Assembly (NCBI RefSeq): GCF_004297265.1
Contig: NZ_SCUT01000018.1
Span: 1-64,000 of the forward strand
Origin: Reyranella sp.
Lineage (GTDB): Bacteria > Pseudomonadota > Alphaproteobacteria > Reyranellales > Reyranellaceae
Reading direction: 5' to 3'
DNA: 64,000 bases
Made by a program: the position numbers and the translations under genes. Positions 36,800 through 49,707 of this stretch are shown piece by piece. Numbering within the stretch: the stretch's first letter is position 1; every line of letters starts with the position of its first letter. The notes under the pieces were generated by a model that made no database searches, had not been told where the DNA came from, and worked only from the letters and a program-made list of their open reading frames with translations.

Positions 36800-37936
36800 G
36801 TGGGAAACAGGATCAGCATTGTCATGCCGACGCGCAATCGCGCGTCGCTGCTGCGGCGTGCGCTCGTGGGCGTGCAGGCCCAGACGGTTTGGGACAAGGA
36901 AATCGTCGTCGTCGATGACGCCTCGACCGACGGGACGCTTGCCATGCTCGCGAGCGAATTTCCGCGTGTGAAGGTCGTGCGCCACAGGTTTTCGCGCGGA
37001 CCGAGCGCCGCGCGCAATTCCGGTCTTGCCATCGCGACCGGCGACTGGATTTTCTTCCACGACGACGACGACCTGATGCATCCGTCGCACCTCGCCGACC
37101 TGCTGGCCGCGACGCTCGCTGCGCCACCGAATTCGCTGGTCGCCGGCCGCTCGCGCGACTTCGCGATCATCGGAGACCAGGTCGTCCTCGGCTCTCCCGT
37201 CTGGACGGCAGCGGAACGCTCCGACACGGACACGCTGGCCCAGTTCCTCGATCCCAACGGCCTGCGCACCATCACCCACACCACGATCCTGTGGCCGCGT
37301 CGCCTGTTCGACACGGAGACGTGGGACGAAGCTCTCGGCTTCTACGAGGATTTCGACCTGTGCGGGCGGGCGATTCTCTCTGGCCTGAATGTGCGGGGTC
37401 GGGAGGTCGGCATGTATTACATCCGCGTGCATGCGGGACCCCGCCTGAGTTCCGCCGGCGACGACACCGCCCAGCTCGTGTCGTCGGCACGCTACTGGCT
37501 GAAATGGGCGGCGCTTCTTCACGACCGCCCCGAGCATCGCGCGTGCGGACAGGTGTTGCGCGACGGCTTGATGGATTGCCGGACCAGACTCTCCAACCTG
37601 CCTGCCGGCCAGGCCTATATGCCGCAACTCGAAGCGGCGTTCCGGCAATGGGGCGGCGGCAGGCTCTACGTGACCCCGCGACCGCGCAATCGGCTGAAGC
37701 GGGCCGTTGGCAATGCAGTGGTGAACATCGGCGGCTTCCCGGCGCTGCACACCCTGCTCCGCACCGTCGACTCCCTGAGGCCTGCGGGAAAGTCCTACCT
37801 CGACACGCTGCAGGCCCCCGCCACGAGGGCCGACAGCCAGGACGCCGCCCACATACGGTACTGCGAAACCCCAAGCGGTCGTCAGGCCGACGCCGGACGC
37901 ACCCGCGCCACCATGGCCTCGAGGGCCAGGAGATAG
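36800..37936 (+). CDS. Family 2 glycosyltransferase
   Basis: This 378-aa GT-A fold transferase starts at GTG and begins MGNRISIVMPTRNRASLLRR. Motifs are VVVDDASTDGT (about 36-46, nucleotide-binding Asp) and FFHDDDDLMHPSHL (DXD metal site, about 84-97). YEDFDLCGRAIL (about 182) provides the likely acceptor-side ED motif. No membrane helix is evident. It should transfer a sugar onto a surface glycan or lipid. The 3' end runs 55 nt into the convergent AroQ-like gene; the last 60 residues are polar and probably disordered. Confidence 0.85.
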   Translation: MGNRISIVMPTRNRASLLRRALVGVQAQTVWDKEIVVVDDASTDGTLAMLASEFPRVKVVRHRFSRGPSAARNSGLAIATGDWIFFHDDDDLMHPSHLADLLAATLAAPPNSLVAGRSRDFAIIGDQVVLGSPVWTAAERSDTDTLAQFLDPNGLRTITHTTILWPRRLFDTETWDEALGFYEDFDLCGRAILSGLNVRGREVGMYYIRVHAGPRLSSAGDDTAQLVSSARYWLKWAALLHDRPEHRACGQVLRDGLMDCRTRLSNLPAGQAYMPQLEAAFRQWGGGRLYVTPRPRNRLKRAVGNAVVNIGGFPALHTLLRTVDSLRPAGKSYLDTLQAPATRADSQDAAHIRYCETPSGRQADAGRTRATMASRARR

Positions 37937-38319
37937 GAATCGACACCGAAGCCCGCGATCATCCCGACCGCCGCCTCGGCGGTGATGGACCCGAAGCCGC
38001 GTTTCTCGATGTTGGTCATGTGGATTTCGATCGCCGGCATGGAAATCGACCGCAGGCAATCGCGCAGCGCGTGACCGGCGTGGAGAAAGCCCGCGGGATT
38101 GAACAGCAGCCCGTCGGCCTTGGCGCGATCCGCCTTGTAGATTGCCGACACGGCCTCGCCTTCGGTATTCGTGTAGAAAATCTCGATCTCCACAGCGAGA
38201 TCCCTGGCCCGGCGGCGCACCGCCGCGTCGAGTTCCTTGGCCGTGGTCGTGCCATAGAGTTCCGGCTGACGCCGGCCCAGATACTCCATGTTCGCGCCCT
38301 GAATCAGCAAAATCTTCAT
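37882..38319 (-). CDS. Divergent type II 3-dehydroquinate dehydratase (AroQ-like)
   Basis: This 145-aa protein has the flavodoxin-like AroQ fold. Conserved catalytic positions are Asn10, Arg17 and Tyr22 in QGANMEYLGRRQPELYG, and the His in EIHMTNIEKRG. Other family signatures have changed: GPNLN reads GANME, the NPxAYTH loop reads NPAGFLHAG, and the second Arg after the HxSN motif appears lost. It may be a true but diverged dehydratase of the shikimate or quinate pathway, or an AroQ-like enzyme with another substrate. It lies 52 nt downstream of gltD on the same strand. Confidence 0.78.
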   Translation of the reverse strand: MKILLIQGANMEYLGRRQPELYGTTTAKELDAAVRRRARDLAVEIEIFYTNTEGEAVSAIYKADRAKADGLLFNPAGFLHAGHALRDCLRSISMPAIEIHMTNIEKRGFGSITAEAAVGMIAGFGVDSYLLALEAMVARVRPASA

Positions 38320-38371
38320 CAGGCAATGCTAAAACAAAATTACCCGCAAGCGAACCACAACCGTCCGCAGT

Positions 38372-39823
38372 TTAACGCGGCAGGGTAGAAGATCCCATCA
38401 GGCTTTCGTCGATCGAGCGGGCGCACTGGCGGCCCTCGCGGATCGCCCACACGACCAGTGACTGGCCGCGACGCATGTCGCCGGCGGCGAACAGCCTCGG
38501 AACCGAGGTCTGGTAGTCCTTCACATTGGCCGCCACGTTGCCGCGCGGATCGAGCGCAACGCCCGCCTGCTCCACGAGGCCCGGCCGGCGCGGGCCGAGG
38601 AAGCCCATGGCCAGCAGCACCAGGTCGGCCCTGAGCTCGAAGGTGCTGCCCGCGACCTCCTGCATGCCCATGCGTCCGTCGGCGCCCTTCGCCCATTCGA
38701 CGCGCACGCATTCCAGCGCCTCGACCTTGCCATTGCTGCCCAGCGCCCGCTTCGTCAGTACGGCGAAATCGCGCGCCGCACCTTCCTCGTGGCTCGACGA
38801 GGTGCGCAGCTTGAGCGGCCAGTCCGGCCAGGTCAGCGCCTTGTTCTCGCGCACCGGCGGCTGCGGCATGACCTCGAGCTGCGTCACCGAGGCCGCCCCG
38901 TGACGGTTCGACGTGCCCACGCAATCGGAGCCGGTATCGCCGCCACCGATCACGATGACATGCTTGCCCTTGGCGGTGAGCGTGCCGCGCGGCGCGGCAC
39001 GCGCCTCGTCGTCGCCGGCATTGCGCTTGTTCTGCTGGGTCAGGAAATCCATCGCGAAATGGATGCCGTTCAGCTCGCGCCCCGGGACCTCCAGATCGCG
39101 CGGCAGTTCGGCGCCGCCGGTCAGGGCGACCGCGTCATAGCCTTCGAGCAGCGACTTGATCGACAGGGTGGCACCGACCTCGACGCCGGTGCGGAACTCG
39201 ACGCCCTCGGCCTCCATCTGGCGCATGCGCCGGTCGATATGGTGCTTCTCCATCTTGAAGTCGGGAATACCGTAGCGCAGCAGGCCGCCGATCCGGTCGG
39301 ACTTCTCGAACAGCGTCACCGAATGGCCGGCGCGCGCAAGCTGCTGGGCGCAGGAGAGTCCAGCCGGACCGGAACCCACGACGGCGACACGCTTGCCGGT
39401 CTTGTGGGCGGGCACGAGCGGCTGGATCCAGCCCTCCTGCCAGCCGCGATCGACGATCGCGCATTCGATCGACTTGATGGTCACCGGGTTGTCGTCGATG
39501 TTCAGCGTGCACGAGGATTCGCAAGGCGCGGGGCAGATGCGGCCGGTGAACTCGGGAAAGTTGTTGGTCGAGTGCAGGACCTCGAGCGCATCCTTCCAGC
39601 GGTCGCGGCGCACCAGCTCGTTCCACTGCGGGATGATGTTGTTGACCGGGCAGCCGTTGTGACAATACGGGATGCCGCAATCCATGCAGCGCGCGCCCTG
39701 CCGCGACACCTCGGCCGGCGGCATCGGCAGGACGAATTCCCTGTAGTTCTTGAGGCGCTGCTCGACCGGTTCGTAGGACCGGTCCTTGCGCTCGATCTCG
39801 AGGAAGCCCGTGACTAGGCCCAT
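38372..39823 (-). CDS. gltD: Glutamate synthase (NADPH) small subunit
   Basis: This 483-aa beta subunit passes electrons from NADPH through FAD to the large subunit. The N-terminal [4Fe-4S] cysteine sets are [14 protein letters not shown] (about 46-59) and [11 protein letters not shown] (about 97-107). The FAD site is [18 protein letters not shown] (about 145-162) and the NADPH site [17 protein letters not shown]. Length fits GltD (about 480 aa). It lies 134 nt downstream of gltB; that gap holds an inverted repeat pair that could fold in the gltBD transcript. Confidence 0.95.
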   Translation of the reverse strand: MGLVTGFLEIERKDRSYEPVEQRLKNYREFVLPMPPAEVSRQGARCMDCGIPYCHNGCPVNNIIPQWNELVRRDRWKDALEVLHSTNNFPEFTGRICPAPCESSCTLNIDDNPVTIKSIECAIVDRGWQEGWIQPLVPAHKTGKRVAVVGSGPAGLSCAQQLARAGHSVTLFEKSDRIGGLLRYGIPDFKMEKHHIDRRMRQMEAEGVEFRTGVEVGATLSIKSLLEGYDAVALTGGAELPRDLEVPGRELNGIHFAMDFLTQQNKRNAGDDEARAAPRGTLTAKGKHVIVIGGGDTGSDCVGTSNRHGAASVTQLEVMPQPPVRENKALTWPDWPLKLRTSSSHEEGAARDFAVLTKRALGSNGKVEALECVRVEWAKGADGRMGMQEVAGSTFELRADLVLLAMGFLGPRRPGLVEQAGVALDPRGNVAANVKDYQTSVPRLFAAGDMRRGQSLVVWAIREGRQCARSIDESLMGSSTLPR

Positions 39824-39857
39824 CGTCCAAATTCCTTCAGCTCACTTAATTCTTCCT

Positions 39858-39948
39858 CCTCTCCCCCGCTAGGGGGAGAGGTTGGGTGAGGGGGCGATGC
39901 ACCCTCTCACTCCCCCTCACCTAGCCTCTCCCCCTCTCGGGGGAGAGG
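39858..39948. repeat. Inverted pair of 37-bp palindromic units inside the gltB-gltD gap
   Basis: Two copies in inverted orientation occupy 39858-39894 and 39912-39948. Each is itself a hairpin (CCTCTCCCCC...GGGGGAGAGG) followed by a GGTGAGGGGG tail. They differ mainly in the loop (GCTA versus GAGA) and in two bases after the hairpin. Similar CTCCCCC/GGGGGAG elements are known to me from many alphaproteobacterial intergenic regions. Because the element lies between two co-transcribed genes, it could act as a processing or attenuation site setting the GltB:GltD ratio. Confidence 0.75.
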
Positions 39949-39957
39949 AATCCGAAT

Positions 39958-44598
<4,641 letters not shown>

Positions 44599-44729
44599 GA
44601 TTCTACCCTGCTGGCGCGCTAGCTGGCCCAGCATCCCCCCCGGATGCGTTCGCTTATCGTGGCATTATTAGCCCGGCCGCCCCTGCAAACGAAAGCCCTC
44701 GTTACGCCACAAATGGCGGCGTTAAGAAA

Positions 44730-45386
44730 CTACTCTATATATTTGAAATCCAACGATATTGCCGCCGGAGTGCTGACGACCTCGATGTCGCCGGTCCGAA
44801 GGACGGATCCAAGCGTGGCACGCAGGGCGGGCGCGAAGGTGAGTTCCTCGCTGTTGGAGACCGGATGGCGATCCGCCAGACCGTCGAGGGTTCGCCGGTA
44901 CTTCAAGACCTTGATGGGGCACCCGCTCAGTTCGAGGATCCCTGATTCGAGTAATTCCAGGGTCACCCTGGCTGCCAGCTGGAGCTTTCCGTCGGCGTGC
45001 TTCATGTCGGCGCTGTAGCGGACGGGCTGGCCGCGCGCGAACTGAACCGTGGGACCGATCGAATAGGTCCATCTGCGCGGGTCGTCGGGCTCGGTCGAAT
45101 AGTACGCGTCCACCGGAAACAGGGAACTGGCGCCGCGGGTCCTGAGATAGATCGCCGGCGAATCGACGGTGTAGGTCGTGACCTCCCCGCCTTTCCGAAA
45201 CACCTGCATCTGCTGGAGTCGCGTCGTGGGCGCCTCACCCGTCCGCCGGGTGGTGACTTCGGAGGCAAGGGCGAAGGGAATTTCGGTGTTGGTGAGGGCC
45301 GCGCAATCGAGGGCGACCAGGCTTCCCGGCCACGAAACGATGGCCATCAAGATCGGCAAGGACGGGAAGTGGCGCATGTGCCGCAT
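44730..45386 (-). CDS. Exported protein of unknown function
   Basis: This 218-aa protein has an N-terminal signal (MRHMRHFPSLPILMAIVSWP..., cut probably near SLVALDC). No membrane segment follows. The mature part is rich in beta-prone sequence (VTTYTVDSPAIYLRTRG, FARGQPVRYSADM) and has two cysteines (CAAL and SGCPIKV) that could form a disulfide. I do not recognise a family. It is transcribed away from the small lipoprotein and toward the gltB promoter region; no functional neighbour is evident. Confidence 0.65.
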   Translation of the reverse strand: MRHMRHFPSLPILMAIVSWPGSLVALDCAALTNTEIPFALASEVTTRRTGEAPTTRLQQMQVFRKGGEVTTYTVDSPAIYLRTRGASSLFPVDAYYSTEPDDPRRWTYSIGPTVQFARGQPVRYSADMKHADGKLQLAARVTLELLESGILELSGCPIKVLKYRRTLDGLADRHPVSNSEELTFAPALRATLGSVLRTGDIEVVSTPAAISLDFKYIE

Positions 45387-45487
45387 CCTAGCCGTCGCTC
45401 TCCTTGCATTGAAGACATCGCGCCCATGGCCTAACTTGCCGGCCGGACAGGGGCGGCGTTCATTGCCCCGGGGGAGAGACTGAGCTG

Positions 45488-45784
45488 ATGCCGGAACGTT
45501 CGATCGGTCGCAGGACGACCCTGCTCGTGGCTCCCCTGCTGGCCGCTGCCCTGGCCACGACCTTGGGGGCCTGCAACGGTCCGGGCGCCACCCAGGCCTG
45601 GACCGGTCCCGGCTGGTACCTCGAAAAGTCCTACATCATCGTCGGCGGCGGTCCCAAGGTCTTTGGCGGCCCCTTCACCTACGAGAAGTGCGAGGAGGAA
45701 CGCATCAAGATGGGGCCGATCACGTCGCCGGAAATGCTCTGCGTGAACCATCCCGGCAAGCCGAAGCAATACGGCGGTTACTAG
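45488..45784 (+). CDS. Small putative lipoprotein
   Basis: This 98-aa protein starts at an ATG preceded by GGGGGAGAG. The signal contains a basic start (RSIGRRTTLL), a hydrophobic core and lipobox LGAC (Cys29). The mature 70 residues carry two further cysteines (EKCEEER and MLCVNHPG) and Gly-rich stretches (VGGGPKVFGGP). This spacing suggests a disulfide-stapled small domain. Family not recognised. It is convergent with putA, 9 nt apart. Confidence 0.65.
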   Translation: MPERSIGRRTTLLVAPLLAAALATTLGACNGPGATQAWTGPGWYLEKSYIIVGGGPKVFGGPFTYEKCEEERIKMGPITSPEMLCVNHPGKPKQYGGY

Positions 45785-45793
45785 CCTCGACCT

Positions 45794-48700
45794 CTAGCCG
45801 ATCGCCATCAGGCTGGCGTTGCCGCCCGCCGCAGCAGTGTTGACGCTGAGCGACACCTCATCGAACAGGAGCTCGCGCGGATAAGGCGCGGCGTGGACCG
45901 GGACGATACGGCCCGGCCGTTCGGCCATGCGGCGGGTGAGCGCCAACAATTCCTCGGCGCTGCCGGCGAAAAGCGCGGCAGCGATGTCTTCGGCTTCGCT
46001 TTCAGCGACGCGATTACCCGTCGACCGCACAAGCTCCTGCTGTGCCTTGAGCTCCGGCGCATCCGCCGCGACACACAGGATCGCGCCTTTGGGCCGAAGC
46101 GCATAACCGTTGCGCTCGCCAACCGGACCGGCCAATTCGCCCGATGTCACCTCGACGGCCGGTCCGCCCGCCAGCAGGCGATGGACGTAGAGCGGTCCGC
46201 CCGCCTTCGGTCCCGTACCCGACAGGCCATGACCGCCGAACGGCTGCACGCCGACCACGGCGCCGATCATGTTGCGGTTGACGTACTGGTTGCCGGCCGC
46301 ACTCGCCGCCGTCGCCCGGTCGATCGTCTCGTCGATGCGGCTATGCACGCCGAAGGTCAGGCCGAAGCCGGTGGCGTTCACGGCGCGGATGACCTTCTCC
46401 ATGTCTTCGCGGGCGTAGCGCAGGACATGCAGCACCGGGCCGAACACCTCGCCCGGCAGATCGGCGAGGGCGCCGATCTCGATCAAGGTCGGCGGCACGA
46501 AAGTCCCCCGCGCCGCTTCGACCGGAAGTGGCACCTGATGGACGCGATGGCCGGCCGCGCGCATGCGGTCGACGTGATCGAGCAGGCGCTTCTGCGCCTC
46601 CGTCGAGATGACGGGCCCGACATCGACGGCAAGACGATCGGGAACGCCGATGCCGAGCTCCGCCATCGCGCCCTGCAGCATGGGCACGACCTTGTCGGCG
46701 ATGTCGTCCTGCAGGCAGAGCACCCGGAGCGCCGAGCAGCGCTGGCCGGCCGAATCGAAGGCCGAGGACAGCACGTCGATCACCAGCTGTTCGGGCAGCG
46801 CCGACGAATCCGCCACCATCGCGTTCTGTCCGCCGGTCTCGGCGATCAACGGCACCGGCTTCCCGTCGACGCCGAGGCGGCGCGCCAGGGTGCGATTGAT
46901 CGATTGCGCGGCCTCGGTCGAGCCGGTGAAGACGACGCCGGCGACCGTCGCGTTCGCGACCAGCCGCTTGCCGACCTCGCCGTCGCCCGGCGTCAGCTGC
47001 AGCGCCGTAGTCGGCACGCCCGCTTCGTGCAGGATCGACACGGCAAGGGCCGCGATCAGCGGCGTCTCCTCGGCCGGCTTGGCGACCACGGCATTGCCCG
47101 CCGCCAGTGCACCAGCGACCTGCCCCGTGAAGATCGAGAGCGGGAAATTCCACGGGCTGATGCAGGCGACGACGCCGAGCGGCCGGTGGGTCGCATTGTC
47201 GAACCTCTCGACGCACCCCGCGTAATAGCGCAGGAAATCGACCGCCTCGCGCACCTCGCCGACGGCGTTGCCCAGCGTCTTGCCGGCCTCGCGCACGATC
47301 GGCCCCAACAGCTTTTCCAGGCGGGCTTCCATCAAGTCGGCCGACCGGCGCAGGATCGCGGCGCGCTCGGCCGGCGCCGCGGACCAGGGCTCGGCCTTGG
47401 CGCAGGCTTCGTCGACCAGTTCGGGAGTCGATTCGACGACAGTGCCGACGAGATCGCCTTTATCCGCAGGATTGCGTACCTCTCGCTCGGTGCCATCGCG
47501 CGGCCCGTCGGCCAGCACGGGCGTCGCGCGTAAAGATACCGAAGCCCCTTCCGTCAGCTCGCGCGCCAACGCGGCGAGCACGCCTTCGCTGACCAGGTCG
47601 AGGCCCGTCGAATTGGCGCGCTGCGGCCCGAACAGGTCGCGCGGCAATAGGATGAGCGGGTGCGGCGCGCCAACCGGCGAGAGGGCTCGCGCTCGTTCGA
47701 CCGGATCGGCAAGGAGACTGTCCAGCGCCACGTCGGGATCGGCGACCTGGTTCACGAACGAGGTGTTGGCGCCATTCTCCAGCAGACGACGCACCAGATA
47801 GGCGAGCAGGGTCTCGTGCGTGCCCACCGGCGCATAGATGCGGCACGGCCGGTTGAGCTTGTCGCGGCCGACGACTTCCTCGTAGAGCGGCTCGCCCATG
47901 CCGTGCAGGCACTGAAACTCATACTGGCCGGCGTAGAAGTTTTCGCCGGCCATCGCGTGGATCGACGCCAGGGTCAGCGCGTTGTGCGTGGCGAATTGCG
48001 GGAACGCCGCGTCGGGCGCGGCCAGCAGCTTGCGTGCGCAGGCGAGGTAGGAGACGTCGGTGTGGATCTTGCGCGTGAAGACCGGGAAATCCTCCAGCCC
48101 ATCGACCTGCGCCCGCTTGATCTCGCTGTCCCAGTAGGCGCCCTTGACCAGCCGGATCATGAGCCGGTGGCGGCTGCGGCGGCCGAGGTCGATCAGATAG
48201 TCGATCACGAAGGCGGCGCGCTTCTGATAGGCCTGGACCACGAAGCCGACCCCGTTCCAGCCTTCGAGCGCGGGATCGAAGCAGAGCCGCTCCAGCAGAT
48301 CGAGCGAGAGTTCGAGCCGGTCCGCCTCCTCCGCATCGATGTTGAGGCCGATATCGTAGTGGCGCGCCAGCACCGCGAGGTCGCGCAGGCGAGGATAGAG
48401 TTCGTCATGGACACGTTCGGCCTGGGCGCGGCCGTAGCGCGGACGCAGCGCCGAGAGTTTCAGCGAGATGCCCGCCCCCTCGTAGATGCCGCGTCCCGCC
48501 GATGCGCGGCCGATGGCGTGGATCGCGCGCTCATAGGCCAGGCGGTAGTGCTCGGCCTGCTGCGCCGTGATCGCGGCCTCGCCCAGCATGTCGTAGGAAT
48601 AGCGGAAGCCCCCGGCCTCGAAGCGGCGGCCGTTGACCAGTGCCTCCTCGATCGTCTGGCCCGCAACGAACTGCTCGCCCATCAGGCGCATGGCGATGTT

Positions 48701-49213
48701 CACGCCGCCGCGGATCAAGGGCTCGCCGCCCCGCGCGACCAGTCGCGTCAGCGCCGCCGACAGGGACTTCTCGCTGCTGGTCGCGGTCAGCCGGCCGGTC
48801 AGCATCAGGCCCCAGGTGGCGGCATTCACGAACAGCGACGGGCTTTGTCCGAGATGCGCGCGCCAGTCGCCGCCGCCGATCTTGTCGCGGATCAGCGCGT
48901 CGCGCGTCTCGTCGTCGGGAATGCGCAGCAGCGCCTCGGCCAGGCACATCAGCGCCACGCCTTCCTGGCTCGACAACGCATATTCGTGGATCAGCCCCTC
49001 GACACCGCCCGACGGCACCTTGGCCCGCAGGGCTTCAACCAACCGCAGCGCCAGCGCGCGAGCCTTCACGGTCGCGGCCGGACTCAGGGTCGCGAGATCG
49101 AGCAGCGGCGGCACGCAGTCGGGCTCGGGCCGGCGACAAGCCGCGGTGATCGCCGCCCGCAACGGCGGCTGCAGCCGCAGCGAATGGGCGAAGGTTTCGA
49201 AGGGCGCCGTCAT
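45794..49213 (-). CDS. putA: Bifunctional proline dehydrogenase / P5C dehydrogenase PutA
   Basis: This 1139-aa enzyme oxidises L-proline to glutamate in two steps with channelled P5C. The FAD-dependent PRODH barrel spans roughly residues 150-490 with AYLVRRLLENGANTSFVNQ near 470. The NAD-dependent aldehyde dehydrogenase domain spans about 570-1010. It shows SPWNFPLSIFTG, the general-base Glu in AETGGQNAM (about 793) and the nucleophile Cys in AGQRCSALRV (about 824). A C-terminal ALDH-like extension follows. The protein starts directly with a helical arm and lacks the N-terminal ribbon-helix-helix repressor domain, so it is not self-regulating. It lies 7 nt after a VOC gene in the same operon. 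Confidence 0.95.
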   Translation of the reverse strand: MTAPFETFAHSLRLQPPLRAAITAACRRPEPDCVPPLLDLATLSPAATVKARALALRLVEALRAKVPSGGVEGLIHEYALSSQEGVALMCLAEALLRIPDDETRDALIRDKIGGGDWRAHLGQSPSLFVNAATWGLMLTGRLTATSSEKSLSAALTRLVARGGEPLIRGGVNIAMRLMGEQFVAGQTIEEALVNGRRFEAGGFRYSYDMLGEAAITAQQAEHYRLAYERAIHAIGRASAGRGIYEGAGISLKLSALRPRYGRAQAERVHDELYPRLRDLAVLARHYDIGLNIDAEEADRLELSLDLLERLCFDPALEGWNGVGFVVQAYQKRAAFVIDYLIDLGRRSRHRLMIRLVKGAYWDSEIKRAQVDGLEDFPVFTRKIHTDVSYLACARKLLAAPDAAFPQFATHNALTLASIHAMAGENFYAGQYEFQCLHGMGEPLYEEVVGRDKLNRPCRIYAPVGTHETLLAYLVRRLLENGANTSFVNQVADPDVALDSLLADPVERARALSPVGAPHPLILLPRDLFGPQRANSTGLDLVSEGVLAALARELTEGASVSLRATPVLADGPRDGTEREVRNPADKGDLVGTVVESTPELVDEACAKAEPWSAAPAERAAILRRSADLMEARLEKLLGPIVREAGKTLGNAVGEVREAVDFLRYYAGCVERFDNATHRPLGVVACISPWNFPLSIFTGQVAGALAAGNAVVAKPAEETPLIAALAVSILHEAGVPTTALQLTPGDGEVGKRLVANATVAGVVFTGSTEAAQSINRTLARRLGVDGKPVPLIAETGGQNAMVADSSALPEQLVIDVLSSAFDSAGQRCSALRVLCLQDDIADKVVPMLQGAMAELGIGVPDRLAVDVGPVISTEAQKRLLDHVDRMRAAGHRVHQVPLPVEAARGTFVPPTLIEIGALADLPGEVFGPVLHVLRYAREDMEKVIRAVNATGFGLTFGVHSRIDETIDRATAASAAGNQYVNRNMIGAVVGVQPFGGHGLSGTGPKAGGPLYVHRLLAGGPAVEVTSGELAGPVGERNGYALRPKGAILCVAADAPELKAQQELVRSTGNRVAESEAEDIAAALFAGSAEELLALTRRMAERPGRIVPVHAAPYPRELLFDEVSLSVNTAAAGGNASLMAIG

Positions 49214-49220
49214 CTTCGGC

Positions 49221-49625
49221 CTACTTGTACGAAGACACCTCGATCAGGTTGCCGTCGGGATCGCGGCAATAGACCGAGACGATCGTTCCCATCGCGCCCA
49301 TCTTCTCGCCCGGTCCCTCTTCGATCGCCACGCCACAGCTCCGGAAATGATCGGCCACCGCCTGCGGCGTCGACTGCGTGAGAAAGCAGAGATCGTCGCT
49401 GCCCGGCGCCACCGTCCTGCCCGTGAACCATTGCTTCTGTGTGGCGGTCTCGGGCCGCAGGTTGATCTTCTGGCGGCCGAAATGCATCGACGTGACGCGA
49501 TGGCCGGGTCGTGGCTCGGTGACCTTGCGCACCATGCCCAGCATCCTCTCGTACCAGGCGGCGGCGACCTCGACGTCGCGCACGTTGATGACGATATGAT
49601 CCAGGGCCTCGACGACAATAGCCAT
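49221..49625 (-). CDS. VOC-family metalloprotein (glyoxalase/fosfomycin-resistance-like)
   Basis: This 134-aa single VOC protein begins VEALDHIVINVRDVEVAAAWYE, with a likely metal-ligand His in LDHIVI (about residue 9). Further ligands may be the His in VTSMHFGRQKINL (about 48) and Glu in GNLIEVSSY near the end (about 130). This is a complete His-His-Glu set, as in glyoxalase I and the FosA-like/dioxygenase group. It is immediately upstream of putA (7-nt gap) and probably co-transcribed. A link with proline metabolism or detoxification is possible but unproven. Divergent from hrpB. Confidence 0.82.
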   Translation of the reverse strand: MAIVVEALDHIVINVRDVEVAAAWYERMLGMVRKVTEPRPGHRVTSMHFGRQKINLRPETATQKQWFTGRTVAPGSDDLCFLTQSTPQAVADHFRSCGVAIEEGPGEKMGAMGTIVSVYCRDPDGNLIEVSSYK

Positions 49626-49707
49626 TGCACGACCTCAAGCGTAAGAACCCCACAGTGAACCCGCCCCTTCTTCCCGTCCATCCGCTCGCGCCGTGACACA
49701 GGGTTCG

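Noticed and set aside
36800..37936. Glycosyltransferase C-terminus as a frameshift artefact running into the AroQ-like gene
   Set aside because: The core transferase motifs are complete and the polar tail is plausible; both genes keep intact frames through the 55-nt overlap, so nothing in the sequence requires an error.
39858..39948. Repeats that might be a CRISPR array
   Set aside because: There are only two units, in inverted rather than direct orientation, no regular unique spacers and no cas genes nearby.
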